Source: Haemophilus parainfluenzae (GTDB lineage: Bacteria; Pseudomonadota; Gammaproteobacteria; Enterobacterales; Pasteurellaceae). From it: a stretch of DNA of 64,000 nt. Below, piece by piece: positions 33,482-43,340 of the stretch. How positions within the stretch are numbered: position 1 is the stretch's first letter; each line of letters begins with the position of its first letter. The stretch is taken from positions 322,501-386,500 of the forward strand of contig NZ_UGHY01000002.1 of the NCBI RefSeq assembly GCF_900450995.1, read 5' to 3'. A program made the position numbers and the translations under genes. Below the pieces are notes generated by a model. The model ran no database searches. It had not been told where the DNA came from and saw only the letters and a list, made by a program, of their open reading frames with translations.

Positions 33482-34390
33482 ATGAGTATCAAAATCTTAT
33501 CTGCAGACGAAATCAAACAAAAAACGAATTCATACGATATTCCGCCTGTGCTATTTGCTAACCCTAAAAATCTTTATCAACGTCGTGCAAAACGTTTAAG
33601 AGAATTAGCGAAAGATCATCCATTGGCTGATTATTTACTCTTTGCTGCAGATGTTGTGGAAAGCCAATTAAGCGTATTTGAAAAAAATCCATTAGAAAAA
33701 CAGCATTTCGATAATTTAAATGAACTTGAACCGTTAAATACTAAAACATTTAAACGCTCAAGCATTTGGATTGAATATCTCAAAGAAATTTTACATAGCA
33801 TTAAACCAAAAGCAAATGAACAGGTTCTTGCTACCATTGAAAATCTTGAAAAAGCCTCAGAGAAAGAGCTTGAAGAGATGGCTAGCCATCTTTTAAGCCA
33901 AGAATTTAATTTAGTGAGCACAGATAAAGCTGTCTTTATCTGGGCGGCACTTTCTCTTTATTGGTTACAATTGGCTCAACAAATTCCTCATAACAGCCGC
34001 CAAGAAGGCACAGATAACCTACATTACTGCCCTGTTTGTGGTTCTGCACCCGTGTCAAGTGTTGTCCATATCGGTACTTCACAAGGTTTACGCTATTTGC
34101 ACTGCAATCTCTGTGAAAGTGAGTGGAATTTAGTGCGCGCACAATGCACAAACTGCAATGAACACAAAAATCTTGAAATGTGGTCATTAAATGAAGAGCT
34201 TGCACTCATTCGTGCTGAAACCTGTGGCGATTGCCAAAGCTATTTAAAAATCATGTTCCAAGAAAAAGATCCGAATGTTGAAGCGGTAGCAGATGATTTA
34301 GCATCAATTTTCTTAGATATTGAAATGGAAGAAAAAGGCTTCGCTCGCAGTGGATTAAATCCATTTGTCTTCCCTGCAGAAGAAGTGTAA
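33482..34390 (+). CDS. fdhE: Formate dehydrogenase maturation protein FdhE
   Basis: FdhE is an iron-binding rubredoxin-like protein needed for assembly of respiratory formate dehydrogenases. The C-terminal half has four CxxC motifs ([30 protein letters not shown]), as in the E. coli protein. 302 residues, close to the E. coli 309. It completes the fdhD-fdxGHI-fdhE cluster. Confidence 0.94.
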   Translation: MSIKILSADEIKQKTNSYDIPPVLFANPKNLYQRRAKRLRELAKDHPLADYLLFAADVVESQLSVFEKNPLEKQHFDNLNELEPLNTKTFKRSSIWIEYLKEILHSIKPKANEQVLATIENLEKASEKELEEMASHLLSQEFNLVSTDKAVFIWAALSLYWLQLAQQIPHNSRQEGTDNLHYCPVCGSAPVSSVVHIGTSQGLRYLHCNLCESEWNLVRAQCTNCNEHKNLEMWSLNEELALIRAETCGDCQSYLKIMFQEKDPNVEAVADDLASIFLDIEMEEKGFARSGLNPFVFPAEEV

Positions 34391-34411
34391 TGTCTTATTT
34401 TTCAGGTAAAC

Positions 34412-34440
34412 AAAGTGCGGTCAAAATTGATCGCACTTTT
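34412..34440. terminator. Inverted uptake-signal pair between fdhE and rimI
   Basis: A 12-bp stem (34412-34423 with 34428-34439), with one G-U pair because the second copy reads ATCGCACTT, lies between convergent genes. Confidence 0.75.
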
Positions 34441-34445
34441 TCATT

Positions 34446-34889
34446 CTAGAGATAACATGCCATCACGACAGCATTTTCTCGTCCACCATCTGGTTTGGGA
34501 TAATAATTCTTACGAATATCAACCTCATTAAATCCCAGCTTTTCATAAAGGAATCGAGCAGGATTCGATTCACGCACTTCAAGCCAAAGCGTTTGAATGC
34601 CTTTCTCTTTAAGCTTATCCATTAAACCTTGCAATAAAAACGAACCGTAGCCCTTTCCTTGTTGAGCGGGGTCAATCGCAATATTAAATAATGTGGCTTC
34701 ATCTAATACCGTTTGGCAAATAGCAAAACCCAGCACTTTCTCCTTTTCCACTAATTTCAAATTGAGATAACGCTCGCCGACATTATTTTTCAATGTTCCC
34801 AATGACCAAGGCACAAGATGTGCTGCTTGTTCAATTTCATATAAGCGATCCATATCGTATTCTTCAATAGGAAAAAGAGAAGGCATCAT
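34446..34889 (-). CDS. rimI: Ribosomal protein S18 N-terminal acetyltransferase RimI
   Basis: A GNAT-fold acetyltransferase of about 147 residues that acetylates the N-terminus of S18. The acetyl-CoA binding motif Q.GKGYGSFLL (R/Q-x-x-G-x-G/A) and the C-terminal FLYEKLGFNEVDIRKNYY are typical. No clear ribosome site exists before ATG 34889, which lies directly after the holD stop; coupling to holD is likely. The next codon is also ATG. Confidence 0.9.
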   Translation of the reverse strand: MMPSLFPIEEYDMDRLYEIEQAAHLVPWSLGTLKNNVGERYLNLKLVEKEKVLGFAICQTVLDEATLFNIAIDPAQQGKGYGSFLLQGLMDKLKEKGIQTLWLEVRESNPARFLYEKLGFNEVDIRKNYYPKPDGGRENAVVMACYL

Positions 34890-34891
34890 GA

Positions 34892-35296
34892 TTAAATTTG
34901 TTGGATTTGTTGCCAAAGCTCACGCTTAGCTTGGCTATTTTGCTGGAATTGTTGCCAATCAACAGAGCGATAAACACGCTCTGCATTTAAGCAATAAGGC
35001 AAAGTGCGGTCGATTTCATCAGCATTTTCAGCCAATAACCAATACCGCACAGAATGCTGTAAAGTAATATGTTGGATTTGAGCGAAATTCAGGCAAAGAC
35101 AATCTTCTTTTTTGAGCTCTAGCGCAAGTCGAACATCTGCAAAAAGTGGTGAACTCGAAAGATTATCATTGGCCACCACAATAAATTTCACTTGTTCTGA
35201 AACACTCACACCTACCGCCCCTTGCAATACTTCTGGACGATAGAGCTGCCAACGGGTTATCCCCATTTCATTTAAAAGAAGATTGCGTCTATCCAT
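34892..35296 (-). CDS. holD: DNA polymerase III psi subunit HolD
   Basis: HolD joins the clamp loader to SSB through HolC during replication. The 134-residue protein has the conserved N-terminal MGITRWQLYRPEVLQG helix, which binds the tau/gamma clamp loader. The gene precedes rimI as in E. coli and H. influenzae. An uptake signal lies inside (34999). Confidence 0.92.
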   Translation of the reverse strand: MDRRNLLLNEMGITRWQLYRPEVLQGAVGVSVSEQVKFIVVANDNLSSSPLFADVRLALELKKEDCLCLNFAQIQHITLQHSVRYWLLAENADEIDRTLPYCLNAERVYRSVDWQQFQQNSQAKRELWQQIQQI

Positions 35297-35299
35297 AGA

Positions 35300-35890
35300 T
35301 TAACGAGCGATAGTATCTAACGGATAATCTCTTAAACCATTAACAATCGCTTTTTCTTGCGCATCTGTTGGTTTTTCTTGATACGCTTTTAAGCTACGGA
35401 AAGAAAGAATGTTTTTCGCTTGATAAATCACGGCGATAAAACGTTGGAAATCTTTACCATCACAAGCATAGTAAACATCTGAAGCGTTACCAATCATTTT
35501 TAACTCACATACTTTTTTGTTTGCATCAAGATATTTTGTTGTTAATGCAGGAACATGAGAAACATCTTTTAAATAATAGGTTTCACTCATAATGAATTTA
35601 CGATTACTACGATCTACGCTTGCTGCACCACTTAAGAAACGCGGATCTTCTGATTTATCAAAGGCTTTTGTTTGTTTATAGAATTTCTCACCATTGAATG
35701 TGACTTCTTGGTTACCTTTTTTAATGCGCTCAAACTGTGCATCTAAGCTTTGTGCTTGTGCCGCTGATAATTCAACCGTTGAGCTAGTTGGTAAGGTTGA
35801 AGGTTGTTGCTTGCTACCTTGAAGTTGTTCGATTAATTGACAGCCGGACAATAAACTTGCCATTGCGACTGCAGTGATGATTTTTTTCAT
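35300..35890 (-). CDS. Predicted lipoprotein of unknown function
   Basis: A 196-residue protein with a type II signal peptide: MKKIITAVAMASLLSGC, with the lipobox LSGC and Cys17 as the lipidated residue. The rest is soluble and probably periplasmic, with a Gln/Ser/Thr-rich linker and then a mixed fold containing two further cysteines. The frame continues upstream to 35965, but GGAA before ATG 35890 and the signal peptide fix the start. It lies 4 bases before holD. I do not recognise a functional family. Confidence 0.75.
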   Translation of the reverse strand: MKKIITAVAMASLLSGCQLIEQLQGSKQQPSTLPTSSTVELSAAQAQSLDAQFERIKKGNQEVTFNGEKFYKQTKAFDKSEDPRFLSGAASVDRSNRKFIMSETYYLKDVSHVPALTTKYLDANKKVCELKMIGNASDVYYACDGKDFQRFIAVIYQAKNILSFRSLKAYQEKPTDAQEKAIVNGLRDYPLDTIAR

Positions 35891-35977
35891 AAATAATTCC
35901 TTAATAAATACGTTTAAATCGTTTTCTTTTGTTAGAATAGCGCGTAATTTTAACCAATAAACCACAGGATTTAAAGC

Positions 35978-36970
35978 GTGATTTCTCTCGAAAGCGAAGT
36001 TTTACAACGCCATCTTCCCCTTTTTAGCGGTAAATCAATTCTTCTTGCCGGCGGCATTAATGATGATTTTCCTCAAATATTGCAAAAACATTGCCAATCC
36101 GTGCAGGTTTGGAGTTGGTATTTTGATTATGCCAAAACCCAAAGTGCGGTCAATTTTGAGGTTGAATTTCAGCCGCAAGCCGATTTGATTATTTATTATT
36201 GGACGAAGAATAAACAAGAAGTGAATTTTCAGCTGATGCAACTACTCGCCAAAAGTAAAATTGGTCAAGAAGTGTTAATTATCGGTGAAAATCGTTGTGG
36301 TGTCCGCTCTGCTGAAAAACTGCTTGAACCTTATGGTGAAATTGGCAAAATCGACTCTGCGCGTCGTTGCGGTTTATACCATTTTTCCTTACAAAAACAA
36401 CCGCACTTTGATCTTCAATCTTATTGGAAATCCTATCAAAATGATGCATTAGGTGATCTCCGTATTTACAGCTTGCCGGGTGTATTCAGTGCCAATGAAC
36501 TTGATAGTGGCACGTCGCTTCTACTTTCTACCCTAACATCACCAATTCAAGGCAAAGTATTAGATGTTGGTTGTGGTGCGGGTGTCATTGGTTCCATGAT
36601 CAAAAAACATCATCCTAAAGCGGATGTTACAATGACTGATATTCATGCAATGGCAATTCAATCTGCTCGTCAAACGCTTGCTGAAAATCAGCTTGAAGGT
36701 CAGGTTATCGCAAGCGATGTGTTTTCCCACATTGAGGGAAAATTTGATCTGATTATTTCAAACCCACCTTTCCACGATGGAGTTGATACCGCTTATCGTG
36801 CGGTGAAAGAACTTATTCAACAGGCTAAATGGCATTTAACGGCAGGCGGAGAACTACGTATCGTTGCTAATGCATTTCTACCCTATCCCGATTTATTAGC
36901 ACAACATTTCGGGAAATTTGAAGTCCTTGCTCAAACCACCAAATTTAAAGTGTATTCCGTGAGAAATTAA
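35978..36970 (+). CDS. rsmC: 16S rRNA (guanine-1207-N2) methyltransferase RsmC
   Basis: RsmC uses SAM to methylate G1207 in the small ribosomal subunit. The protein (330 residues) has an inactive N-terminal methyltransferase-like domain and a catalytic C-terminal one with VLDVGCGAGVIGS (motif I) and SNPPFHDG (motif IV). The gene is divergent from the lipoprotein gene. Uptake signals at 36141 and 36400 lie inside it. Confidence 0.95.
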   Translation: MISLESEVLQRHLPLFSGKSILLAGGINDDFPQILQKHCQSVQVWSWYFDYAKTQSAVNFEVEFQPQADLIIYYWTKNKQEVNFQLMQLLAKSKIGQEVLIIGENRCGVRSAEKLLEPYGEIGKIDSARRCGLYHFSLQKQPHFDLQSYWKSYQNDALGDLRIYSLPGVFSANELDSGTSLLLSTLTSPIQGKVLDVGCGAGVIGSMIKKHHPKADVTMTDIHAMAIQSARQTLAENQLEGQVIASDVFSHIEGKFDLIISNPPFHDGVDTAYRAVKELIQQAKWHLTAGGELRIVANAFLPYPDLLAQHFGKFEVLAQTTKFKVYSVRN

Positions 36971-36980
36971 GGAGAAAACA

Positions 36981-37478
36981 ATGTTTGTAACCAGTTCAGC
37001 CATTCAAAATGGTGCTTTTGAAGACAAATATGGTAAACGCGGCACACAATTTAGCCCAAATGGTATGCCAACCTACTCTATTCCATTTGAAATTCACGAT
37101 GCACCTCAAGGCACTAAATCCTTTGCAGTTGTCTTAGAAGATAAAGACGCAATTACTGCAAGTGGCTTTGTGTGGATTCATTGGCTTATTGCAGATCTTG
37201 AACGTACAGTTATTCAAGAAAATGAAAGCCAAACCGCAACAGATTATGTGCAAGGTGCAAACACTTGGGCGAGTAAATTAGGTCAATTTGATATTGAAGA
37301 AGCCTCATTCTATGGCGGTATGGCACCACCAAACTGTTTACATCGTTACGAGCTTATTGTGTATGCGCTCAATACTAAACTAAACCTCAAACCTGGATTC
37401 CGTTTTAATGATCTACATTTTGCGATGCAAGGGCATATTTTAGATCAAGCTGTGGTAATAGGCACCTATGATGTTTAA
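36981..37478 (+). CDS. YbhB/YbcL-family (PEBP-like) protein
   Basis: A 165-residue phosphatidylethanolamine-binding-protein-fold protein. The ligand-pocket motifs DKDAITASGFVWIHWLIADL and MAPPNCLHRYELIVYAL are clear. Bacterial members are of unknown physiological role. AAGGAG stands seven bases before the ATG, 10 bases after rsmC, so they are probably cotranscribed. Confidence 0.9.
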   Translation: MFVTSSAIQNGAFEDKYGKRGTQFSPNGMPTYSIPFEIHDAPQGTKSFAVVLEDKDAITASGFVWIHWLIADLERTVIQENESQTATDYVQGANTWASKLGQFDIEEASFYGGMAPPNCLHRYELIVYALNTKLNLKPGFRFNDLHFAMQGHILDQAVVIGTYDV

Positions 37479-37510
37479 TCATTTATAGATCATCCTAAAA
37501 ATGCCATAAA

Positions 37511-37543
37511 AAATGACCGCACTTCGATAAAGTGCGGTCATTT
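37511..37543. terminator. Inverted uptake-signal pair
   Basis: A 14-bp perfect stem (37511-37524 with 37530-37543) with a 5-base loop lies between two convergent genes. Confidence 0.85.
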
Positions 37544-37554
37544 CTTTTAGGATT

Positions 37555-37905
37555 TTATAATGTAATTTTATTTGTATCTTTTACTAATTTCGCATGCGCT
37601 TTTTTCTGCTCTTTCATTTTCGCGCTCACTTCTCGACGTTGAGTAGAAAGATCCGCATTACGAATATTATACTCATCCACACGTCCTTCATAGTCATCAC
37701 GCATATTTTCGATAATCGCACGAACATCTTCAATGCTCATATCATCGTGAATATATTGATTTAAGTTATCCAACAACAACACTCTTTTTTGATTGTCGCG
37801 AATTTTACGGTTGTTATCTTCAATGTCTCGCTTAAGTTTATTTTTTAAACGATATAAACGTACATACTCTAACACTTCTTGGAAGGATTTATTTACATTT
37901 CCCAT
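37555..37905 (-). CDS. Small coiled-coil protein of unknown function
   Basis: A 116-residue, highly charged, predicted all-helical protein. Residues about 20-60 and 75-110 look like coiled coil ([33 protein letters not shown]). ATG 37905 ([11 protein letters not shown]) has GAGAG upstream; the frame from 37932 is longer but lacks a site. No catalytic motif or membrane segment is visible, and I do not recognise a family. Confidence 0.7.
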   Translation of the reverse strand: MGNVNKSFQEVLEYVRLYRLKNKLKRDIEDNNRKIRDNQKRVLLLDNLNQYIHDDMSIEDVRAIIENMRDDYEGRVDEYNIRNADLSTQRREVSAKMKEQKKAHAKLVKDTNKITL

Positions 37906-38083
37906 GATCGACTCTCTCAAAGTTAAAAACAAACTTTAGGTAATGTAGCTTTTTTTTTCGTCTCCGTCAAAAGCTTAAATTTAAATTGATGGATTAGATC
38001 AAAAAACTGTTTGATTTAGTTGATTATCCTATTCGGTAGTGGTAAAAATGAAGAATCTATTCAAAATAAAATAAGGAAACACA

Positions 38084-39166
38084 ATGTCAAAAGTCTTTAA
38101 TTTTAGTGCTGGTCCAGCCATGATTTTCCCTGAGGTACTACACAAAGCACAAGCTGAGCTCACTAACTGGCTTGATCAAGGTGTGTCTGTGATGGAAGTC
38201 AGCCACCGTGGCAAATATTTTATGGAATTGATTACTCAAGCAGAAAAAGATCTGCGCGAAGTGTATCACATTCCAGATAACTATCGCGTGTTATTCCTAC
38301 AAGGTGGCGCTCGTGGTCAATTTGCGGCATTACCGATGAACTTAATCGGTGAGAAAGGCAAAGCGCTTTACTTAAATAGTGGCCACTGGTCTGCAACTGC
38401 AGCGAAAGAAGCACGTAACTTTGCTGAAATTGATGAAATTACCATTGTTGAAAATGGTGAGCATACACACATCACCAATCTTGATTTCAGCGAAATCGCT
38501 GAACAATACGATTACGTTCACTATTGCCCAAATGAAACCATCAGTGGTGTGGAAATTTTTGATGTACCAAATGTTGGAAATGCTGTTCTCGTGGCAGATA
38601 TGTCATCTAATATCCTTTCTCGTGAAATTGATATTAGCAAATTTGGTGTCATTTATGCGGGTGCGCAAAAAAACCTTGGTCCCGCAGGAATTACGCTCGT
38701 GATTATTCGTGATGATTTAATTGGTCATGCTCGCCAAGCAACCCCATCTATTTGGAATTACGCCACACAACGTGACGCCGACTCCATGATCAATACCCCA
38801 CCAACCTTTGCTTGGTATCTCTGTTCATTGGTCTTCAAACATATTCAAGCAATCGGTGGCTTAAAAGAAATTGCAAAACGTAACGCAGTGAAAGCACAAA
38901 CCCTTTATGACTACATTGATAGCAGTAAACTCTATCGTAACGTCGTGGCTAAAGAAAACCGTTCAACCATGAATGTGACATTCGTAACAGGTAATCCAGA
39001 GCTTGATGCTAAATTTGTCGCAGAATCTACAGCTGCCGGTCTTCAAGCCTTAAAAGGCCACAAAGTGCTAGGTGGTATGCGCGCCTCTATCTATAATGCG
39101 ATGCCATTAGAGGGTATACAAGCGCTCATTGAATTCATGAAAAAATTTGAAGCTGAAAATAGCTAA
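38084..39166 (+). CDS. serC: Phosphoserine aminotransferase SerC
   Basis: SerC forms phosphoserine from phosphohydroxypyruvate and glutamate, and also acts in pyridoxal phosphate synthesis. The 360-residue protein shows the start FNFSAGPAMIFPEVL and the PLP-lysine motif VIYAGAQKNLGPAG. The upstream region (37933-38083) holds AT-rich sequence with no clear regulator site. It precedes hisC. Confidence 0.97.
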   Translation: MSKVFNFSAGPAMIFPEVLHKAQAELTNWLDQGVSVMEVSHRGKYFMELITQAEKDLREVYHIPDNYRVLFLQGGARGQFAALPMNLIGEKGKALYLNSGHWSATAAKEARNFAEIDEITIVENGEHTHITNLDFSEIAEQYDYVHYCPNETISGVEIFDVPNVGNAVLVADMSSNILSREIDISKFGVIYAGAQKNLGPAGITLVIIRDDLIGHARQATPSIWNYATQRDADSMINTPPTFAWYLCSLVFKHIQAIGGLKEIAKRNAVKAQTLYDYIDSSKLYRNVVAKENRSTMNVTFVTGNPELDAKFVAESTAAGLQALKGHKVLGGMRASIYNAMPLEGIQALIEFMKKFEAENS

Positions 39167-39191
39167 TTATCTGATTCATTAAACTCAACGT

Positions 39192-39219
39192 GCGGGCTGA
39201 AAGGCCCGCTCGTTTTTAT
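39192..39219 (+). terminator. Hairpin between serC and hisC
   Basis: A GC-rich 6-bp stem (39192-39197 with 39204-39209) followed by TCGTTTTTA in the 64-base gap, likely a partial terminator. Confidence 0.7.
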
Positions 39220-39230
39220 AAGGAAAGCAT

Positions 39231-40340
39231 ATGCAATACATCAATGTCGCCAATCAAGGCGTAAAATCTCTTTCGCCTTATCAAGCGGGGAAACCAATCG
39301 AAGAACTCGAACGCGAATTAGGCATTACTAATATCGTTAAACTTGCCTCAAATGAAAACCCTTTCGGTTTTCCTGAAAGTGCGAAAAAAGCCATTCAAGC
39401 CCAACTTGATCATTTAACTCGTTATCCTGATGCGAATGGTTTTGAACTTAAAGCGGCTATTGCAAAAAAATTTGGTGTGCAACCAAACCAAATCACCCTT
39501 GGCAATGGTTCTAACGATTTATTAGAGCTCTTTGCTCATACCTTTGCGGGTGAGCATGATGAAGTGATTTATTCACAATATGCTTTTATTGTTTACCCTT
39601 TAGTGACCAAAGCCATTAATGCCGTCGCAAAAGAAATTCCAGCTAAGAATTGGGGTCATGATTTAAACGGATTTTTGACCGCACTTTCAGATAAAACCAA
39701 GCTGATTTTTATTGCCAATCCAAACAATCCAACGGGGAATTTCTTAACGGAAGCAGAATTGGATGCCTTCTTAGCCAAAGTGCCTGAAAATGTGATTGTA
39801 GTATTAGATGAGGCTTATACCGAATTTACTCATCCAAGCGAACGCGTTAATTCTTTTTCATTACTGGAAAAATACCCGAATCTTATCGTTTCACGCTCAC
39901 TATCGAAAGCTTATGGACTTGCGGGTTTACGTATTGGCTACGCGGTCTCTAATCCTGAAATTGCAGATTTATTAAATCGTGTTCGTCAGCCATTTAACTG
40001 TAATAGTCTTGCTTTGACCAGTGCGATTGCGGTGATGAACGATGATGCCTTTGTCGAAAAAGTGGCTGAGAACAATCGCCAAGAAATGAAACGTTATGAG
40101 GCCTTCTGCCAACAATATGGTTTAGACTTTATTCCGTCTAAAGGTAATTTTATTACCATTGATTTTAAACAGCCTGCAGCATCAATTTATGATGCATTAT
40201 TACGTGAAGGCGTCATTGTTCGCCCAATTGCAGGCTATGGTATGCCAAATCACTTACGTATCAGTATTGGCTTACCACAAGAAAATGACAAGTTTTTTAC
40301 TGCACTTAAAAAAGTGCTTAATTTAGGAAATGAAAAATAG
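39231..40340 (+). CDS. hisC: Histidinol-phosphate aminotransferase
   Basis: A class I/II PLP aminotransferase (369 residues) that makes histidinol phosphate in histidine synthesis; paralogues may act on aromatic precursors. [10 protein letters not shown] near the N-terminus, NPNNPTGN, and the PLP lysine in [17 protein letters not shown] identify the subgroup. It stands outside any his operon here, next to serC, and may be one of two hisC copies. An uptake signal encodes part of LTALS (39677). Confidence 0.93.
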   Translation: MQYINVANQGVKSLSPYQAGKPIEELERELGITNIVKLASNENPFGFPESAKKAIQAQLDHLTRYPDANGFELKAAIAKKFGVQPNQITLGNGSNDLLELFAHTFAGEHDEVIYSQYAFIVYPLVTKAINAVAKEIPAKNWGHDLNGFLTALSDKTKLIFIANPNNPTGNFLTEAELDAFLAKVPENVIVVLDEAYTEFTHPSERVNSFSLLEKYPNLIVSRSLSKAYGLAGLRIGYAVSNPEIADLLNRVRQPFNCNSLALTSAIAVMNDDAFVEKVAENNRQEMKRYEAFCQQYGLDFIPSKGNFITIDFKQPAASIYDALLREGVIVRPIAGYGMPNHLRISIGLPQENDKFFTALKKVLNLGNEK

Positions 40341-40348
40341 GAGCATTT

Positions 40349-40846
40349 ATGACTCAAGTAACAATGATGGGTAATCCCATTGAAGTAAGCGGCAACTTTC
40401 CCAAAAAAGGAGAGAAAGTGACCGCACTTACGCTCACCAATAAAGAACTCGCTGACGTCACGCTTGATACTTATGCAGGAAAACGCAAAGTTTTAAATAT
40501 TTTCCCAAGTATTGATACAGGTGTATGTGCAACTTCTGTTAGCAAATTCAATCAACAAGCAGCTAATTTAAAAAATGCTGTGGTACTTTGCATTTCAGCT
40601 GATTTACCTTTTGCACAAGCACGATTCTGCGGTGCGGAAGGTATTGAGAACGTAGAAACGCTTTCTACTTTCCGTCATAAAGAAGTCCATGAAAACTTAG
40701 GGGTAAACATCACAACTGGTCCAATCACGGGTTTGACTGCTCGTTCAGTGATTGTCTTAGATGAAAACAATAACGTGTTACATAGTGAATTGGTGTCTGA
40801 AATTAAAGATGAGCCAAATTATGAAGCTGCGCTAGCCGCACTATAA
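40349..40846 (+). CDS. tpx: Thiol peroxidase Tpx
   Basis: An atypical two-cysteine peroxiredoxin that reduces hydrogen peroxide and lipid peroxides using thioredoxin. The peroxidatic Cys60 lies in [15 protein letters not shown] and the resolving Cys94 in ARFCGAEG. 165 residues (E. coli 168). An uptake signal encodes VTALT (40420). The stop is followed by a good terminator. Confidence 0.96.
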   Translation: MTQVTMMGNPIEVSGNFPKKGEKVTALTLTNKELADVTLDTYAGKRKVLNIFPSIDTGVCATSVSKFNQQAANLKNAVVLCISADLPFAQARFCGAEGIENVETLSTFRHKEVHENLGVNITTGPITGLTARSVIVLDENNNVLHSELVSEIKDEPNYEAALAAL

Positions 40847-40851
40847 TGAAT

Positions 40852-40883
40852 AAGGCGCTTTTTCATAGAAAGCGCCTTTTTAT
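40852..40883. terminator. Terminator between tpx and the HAD gene
   Basis: A 10-bp stem (40852-40861 with 40869-40878) and a 7-base loop followed by TTTTTA lies between convergent genes. Confidence 0.85.
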
Positions 40884-41669
40884 TTATTCAGGAAAAATCT
40901 CATTCAATATCAATGCAATCCCATCATCATTATGCGAAGCGGTGACGCGATTGGCGGCTTTTTTAATCTCATCGGGAGCATTGCCCATTGCCACGCCTAA
41001 TCCCACACTTTCTAACATATCTAAATCATTAAAGTTATCACCGAAAGCAACACATTCTTCCATCTTCACATGGAAGTAATCTTCGAGAAAACGTACCGCG
41101 TTACCTTTTGTCGCGGATTTATGCATTACTTCAAGGAAATTCGCATGAGAACGGCAAATGCTTAAATGCGGAAATTTCTCTTTCAAGATTTGCTCAATAC
41201 CAATCACTTCATCCGTTTCACCAATGATTTGAATTTTATGTGGAGAATAGACCGCACTTTCATCATAAGGATCAATTTGAATGCCTGTCACGCTACGTTC
41301 ATAAATCACCCATTTATTATCCAAATCGCGAGCGACGCAATCATCATAAGTATAATAATTGACACCTAGTGCAGGATGATCTGCTAATACTTGGTTAATG
41401 GCTTGGATATCAGCGGGATCAATTTGTACCGAATAAATAGGTGTGGCGTTTTTATCTAAAATCAAGGCACCACTGAATGCCACAATGATGTTGTAATTTT
41501 CAATGAGTTTCGCATAAGGCCAAATACCCAGCGGTGAACGAGCAGAAATGGGTGTAAATGGAATACCTTGTTTTGTAATGCGTTGAATGGCATCTAAGGT
41601 TTTAGGCGAAATTCGATGATCCGAAGTTAATAAGGTACCATCAAAATCACTGAATACGGCTTTATACAT
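40884..41669 (-). CDS. Cof-type HAD-superfamily phosphatase
   Basis: A 261-residue HAD hydrolase with motif I FSDFDGTLLTSD (nucleophile Asp), the cap domain typical of the Cof/IIB subfamily, and motif IV AFGDNFNDLDML. Such enzymes dephosphorylate sugar phosphates or PLP; the substrate is not readable. It is followed closely by ybeY upstream in the same orientation. Confidence 0.9.
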   Translation of the reverse strand: MYKAVFSDFDGTLLTSDHRISPKTLDAIQRITKQGIPFTPISARSPLGIWPYAKLIENYNIIVAFSGALILDKNATPIYSVQIDPADIQAINQVLADHPALGVNYYTYDDCVARDLDNKWVIYERSVTGIQIDPYDESAVYSPHKIQIIGETDEVIGIEQILKEKFPHLSICRSHANFLEVMHKSATKGNAVRFLEDYFHVKMEECVAFGDNFNDLDMLESVGLGVAMGNAPDEIKKAANRVTASHNDDGIALILNEIFPE

Positions 41670-41687
41670 AATTGCTCCAAATTGTCA

Positions 41688-42152
41688 TTATTTTTCGGAA
41701 AGGTAAGGATCGGCAAAACCTAAACTCTGCATAATTTCAGTTTCTAAACTTTCCATTTCTTCTGCTTCATCATCTTCAATGTGATCGTAACCAAGTAAAT
41801 GTAAGCTACCATGCACTATCATATGCGCCCAATGCGCCATTAAAGGCTTTTCTTGCTCGATGGCTTCGCGTTCTACTACCTGGCGACAAATCACCAAATC
41901 GCCTAACAGCGGTAATTCCACTTCATCGGGACATTCAAAAGGGAAAGACAATACATTGGTTGGACGATCTTTTCCACGATAAGTCAAATTCAAGTCATGA
42001 CTCTCCGCTTCATCCACAATGCGTACTGTCATTTCGACATTATCACTTTCTGGTTGCATTGCGGCGGTTGCCCATTGCAGAATTTGCGCTTCTGATGGCA
42101 AGCCTTCTGTATTTTCACAGGCCAGTTGCAAATCGATAATCATATTGCCCAT
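41688..42152 (-). CDS. ybeY: Endoribonuclease YbeY
   Basis: A zinc-dependent RNase required for 16S rRNA 3' end maturation and ribosome quality control. The 154-residue protein has the metal motif [15 protein letters not shown] and [14 protein letters not shown] stands six bases before the ATG, which lies just after the phoH stop; phoH-ybeY is a conserved pair. Confidence 0.96.
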   Translation of the reverse strand: MGNMIIDLQLACENTEGLPSEAQILQWATAAMQPESDNVEMTVRIVDEAESHDLNLTYRGKDRPTNVLSFPFECPDEVELPLLGDLVICRQVVEREAIEQEKPLMAHWAHMIVHGSLHLLGYDHIEDDEAEEMESLETEIMQSLGFADPYLSEK

Positions 42153-42153
42153 G

Positions 42154-43242
42154 TTATTCTCCTAAATTCGTTTCATTTTCTGACCGCACTTTTTGCTCAC
42201 GTTCAGCTCGACGCTGCGCTGCGATTTCTTGACGGCGGATTTCATCTTGGGCTTCCCATTCTTCGTAAGCTTGCACCACTTTTGCCACCACAGGATGTCG
42301 TACAATATCTTTACTCTCAAAATAGTTAAAGCTTAGTTCTGACACTTTGCTTAACACTTCCATGGCGTGGCGTAAACCCGATTTTGTGCTTCGCGGTAAA
42401 TCGATTTGAGTCACATCCCCTGTAATCACGGCTTTGGAATTAAAACCAATACGGGTCAAAAACATTTTCATTTGTTCGACTGTCGTATTTTGGCTTTCAT
42501 CTAGAATGATAAAGCTGTCATTGAGTGTGCGACCACGCATATAAGCTAATGGGGCAATTTCAATCACATTTCGCTCCATCAATTTTTGTACCCGTTCAAA
42601 GCCAAGCATTTCAAATAACGCATCATAAAGTGGTCGTAAATAAGGCTCAATTTTTTGTCCTAAATCACCAGGCAGGAAACCTAATTTTTCGCCCGCTTCC
42701 ACCGCGGGGCGAGTCAGCAAAATGCGACGAATTTCTTGACGTTCTAATGCCTCGACAGCTGCTGCTACAGCTAAAAAGGTTTTCCCTGTGCCAGCGGGGC
42801 CAATCCCAAAACTAATATCGTGCGTAAGAATATTATGTAAATACTGAGTTTGATTTTCACCACGCGGTTTAATCAAACCACGCTTGGTTTTAATTGTTGT
42901 GCTATAGACGTGATTTTCACTGCGTGACTCACTGCCTTCTTGCGATAACATTCTGCTCTCTTGCAAGGCAATATGCACATCTTCCAAATCAAGTTCTTTC
43001 ACTTTCCCCTTAATTGGTGCTGTCTCTACATATAATGCCTGGATTAATTTAGCCGCACGCTCAATTAATTGCTCATGATGAGGTTTCGGACTTTCATCCT
43101 TAGATTTCACCGTGAAAGTAAAATTATTGCGGGAAATATTGAGGTTAAATTCTTTTTCAATCAGTTTGATATTTTCATCGAATGCACCGCAAAGGGATTG
43201 CAGACGATCATTTTCTTGAGGTTCTAAGGTAAAAGTTGTCAT
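42154..43242 (-). CDS. ybeZ: PhoH-like ATPase YbeZ
   Basis: A cytoplasmic P-loop ATPase of the PhoH family, 362 residues, paired with YbeY and thought to help in ribosomal RNA processing. It has an N-terminal KH-like region, Walker [12 protein letters not shown], Walker [12 protein letters not shown] and sensor sequence [10 protein letters not shown] reverse uptake signal at 42181 lies near the C-terminus (QKVRSE). Confidence 0.95.
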   Translation of the reverse strand: MTTFTLEPQENDRLQSLCGAFDENIKLIEKEFNLNISRNNFTFTVKSKDESPKPHHEQLIERAAKLIQALYVETAPIKGKVKELDLEDVHIALQESRMLSQEGSESRSENHVYSTTIKTKRGLIKPRGENQTQYLHNILTHDISFGIGPAGTGKTFLAVAAAVEALERQEIRRILLTRPAVEAGEKLGFLPGDLGQKIEPYLRPLYDALFEMLGFERVQKLMERNVIEIAPLAYMRGRTLNDSFIILDESQNTTVEQMKMFLTRIGFNSKAVITGDVTQIDLPRSTKSGLRHAMEVLSKVSELSFNYFESKDIVRHPVVAKVVQAYEEWEAQDEIRRQEIAAQRRAEREQKVRSENETNLGE

Positions 43243-43301
43243 TAAATTTCATTTTAGAATTGTGAATACTGTTTCCATTTTAGCCTAATTACGATGAATG
43301 T

Positions 43302-43331
43302 AAAACGGGCTTCACCAACTGATGAAGCCCG
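43302..43331 (-). terminator. Intrinsic terminator of gshF
   Basis: A 9-bp perfect stem (43306-43314 with 43323-43331) followed, on the minus strand, by TTTTA lies 10 bases after the stop codon. Confidence 0.8.
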
Positions 43332-43340
43332 ATAACTAAA

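Noticed and set aside
37933..38083. Possible Lrp- or Fur-type sites upstream of serC
   Set aside because: The AT-rich repeats of TTGAT do not form a consistent site and the spacing is irregular.
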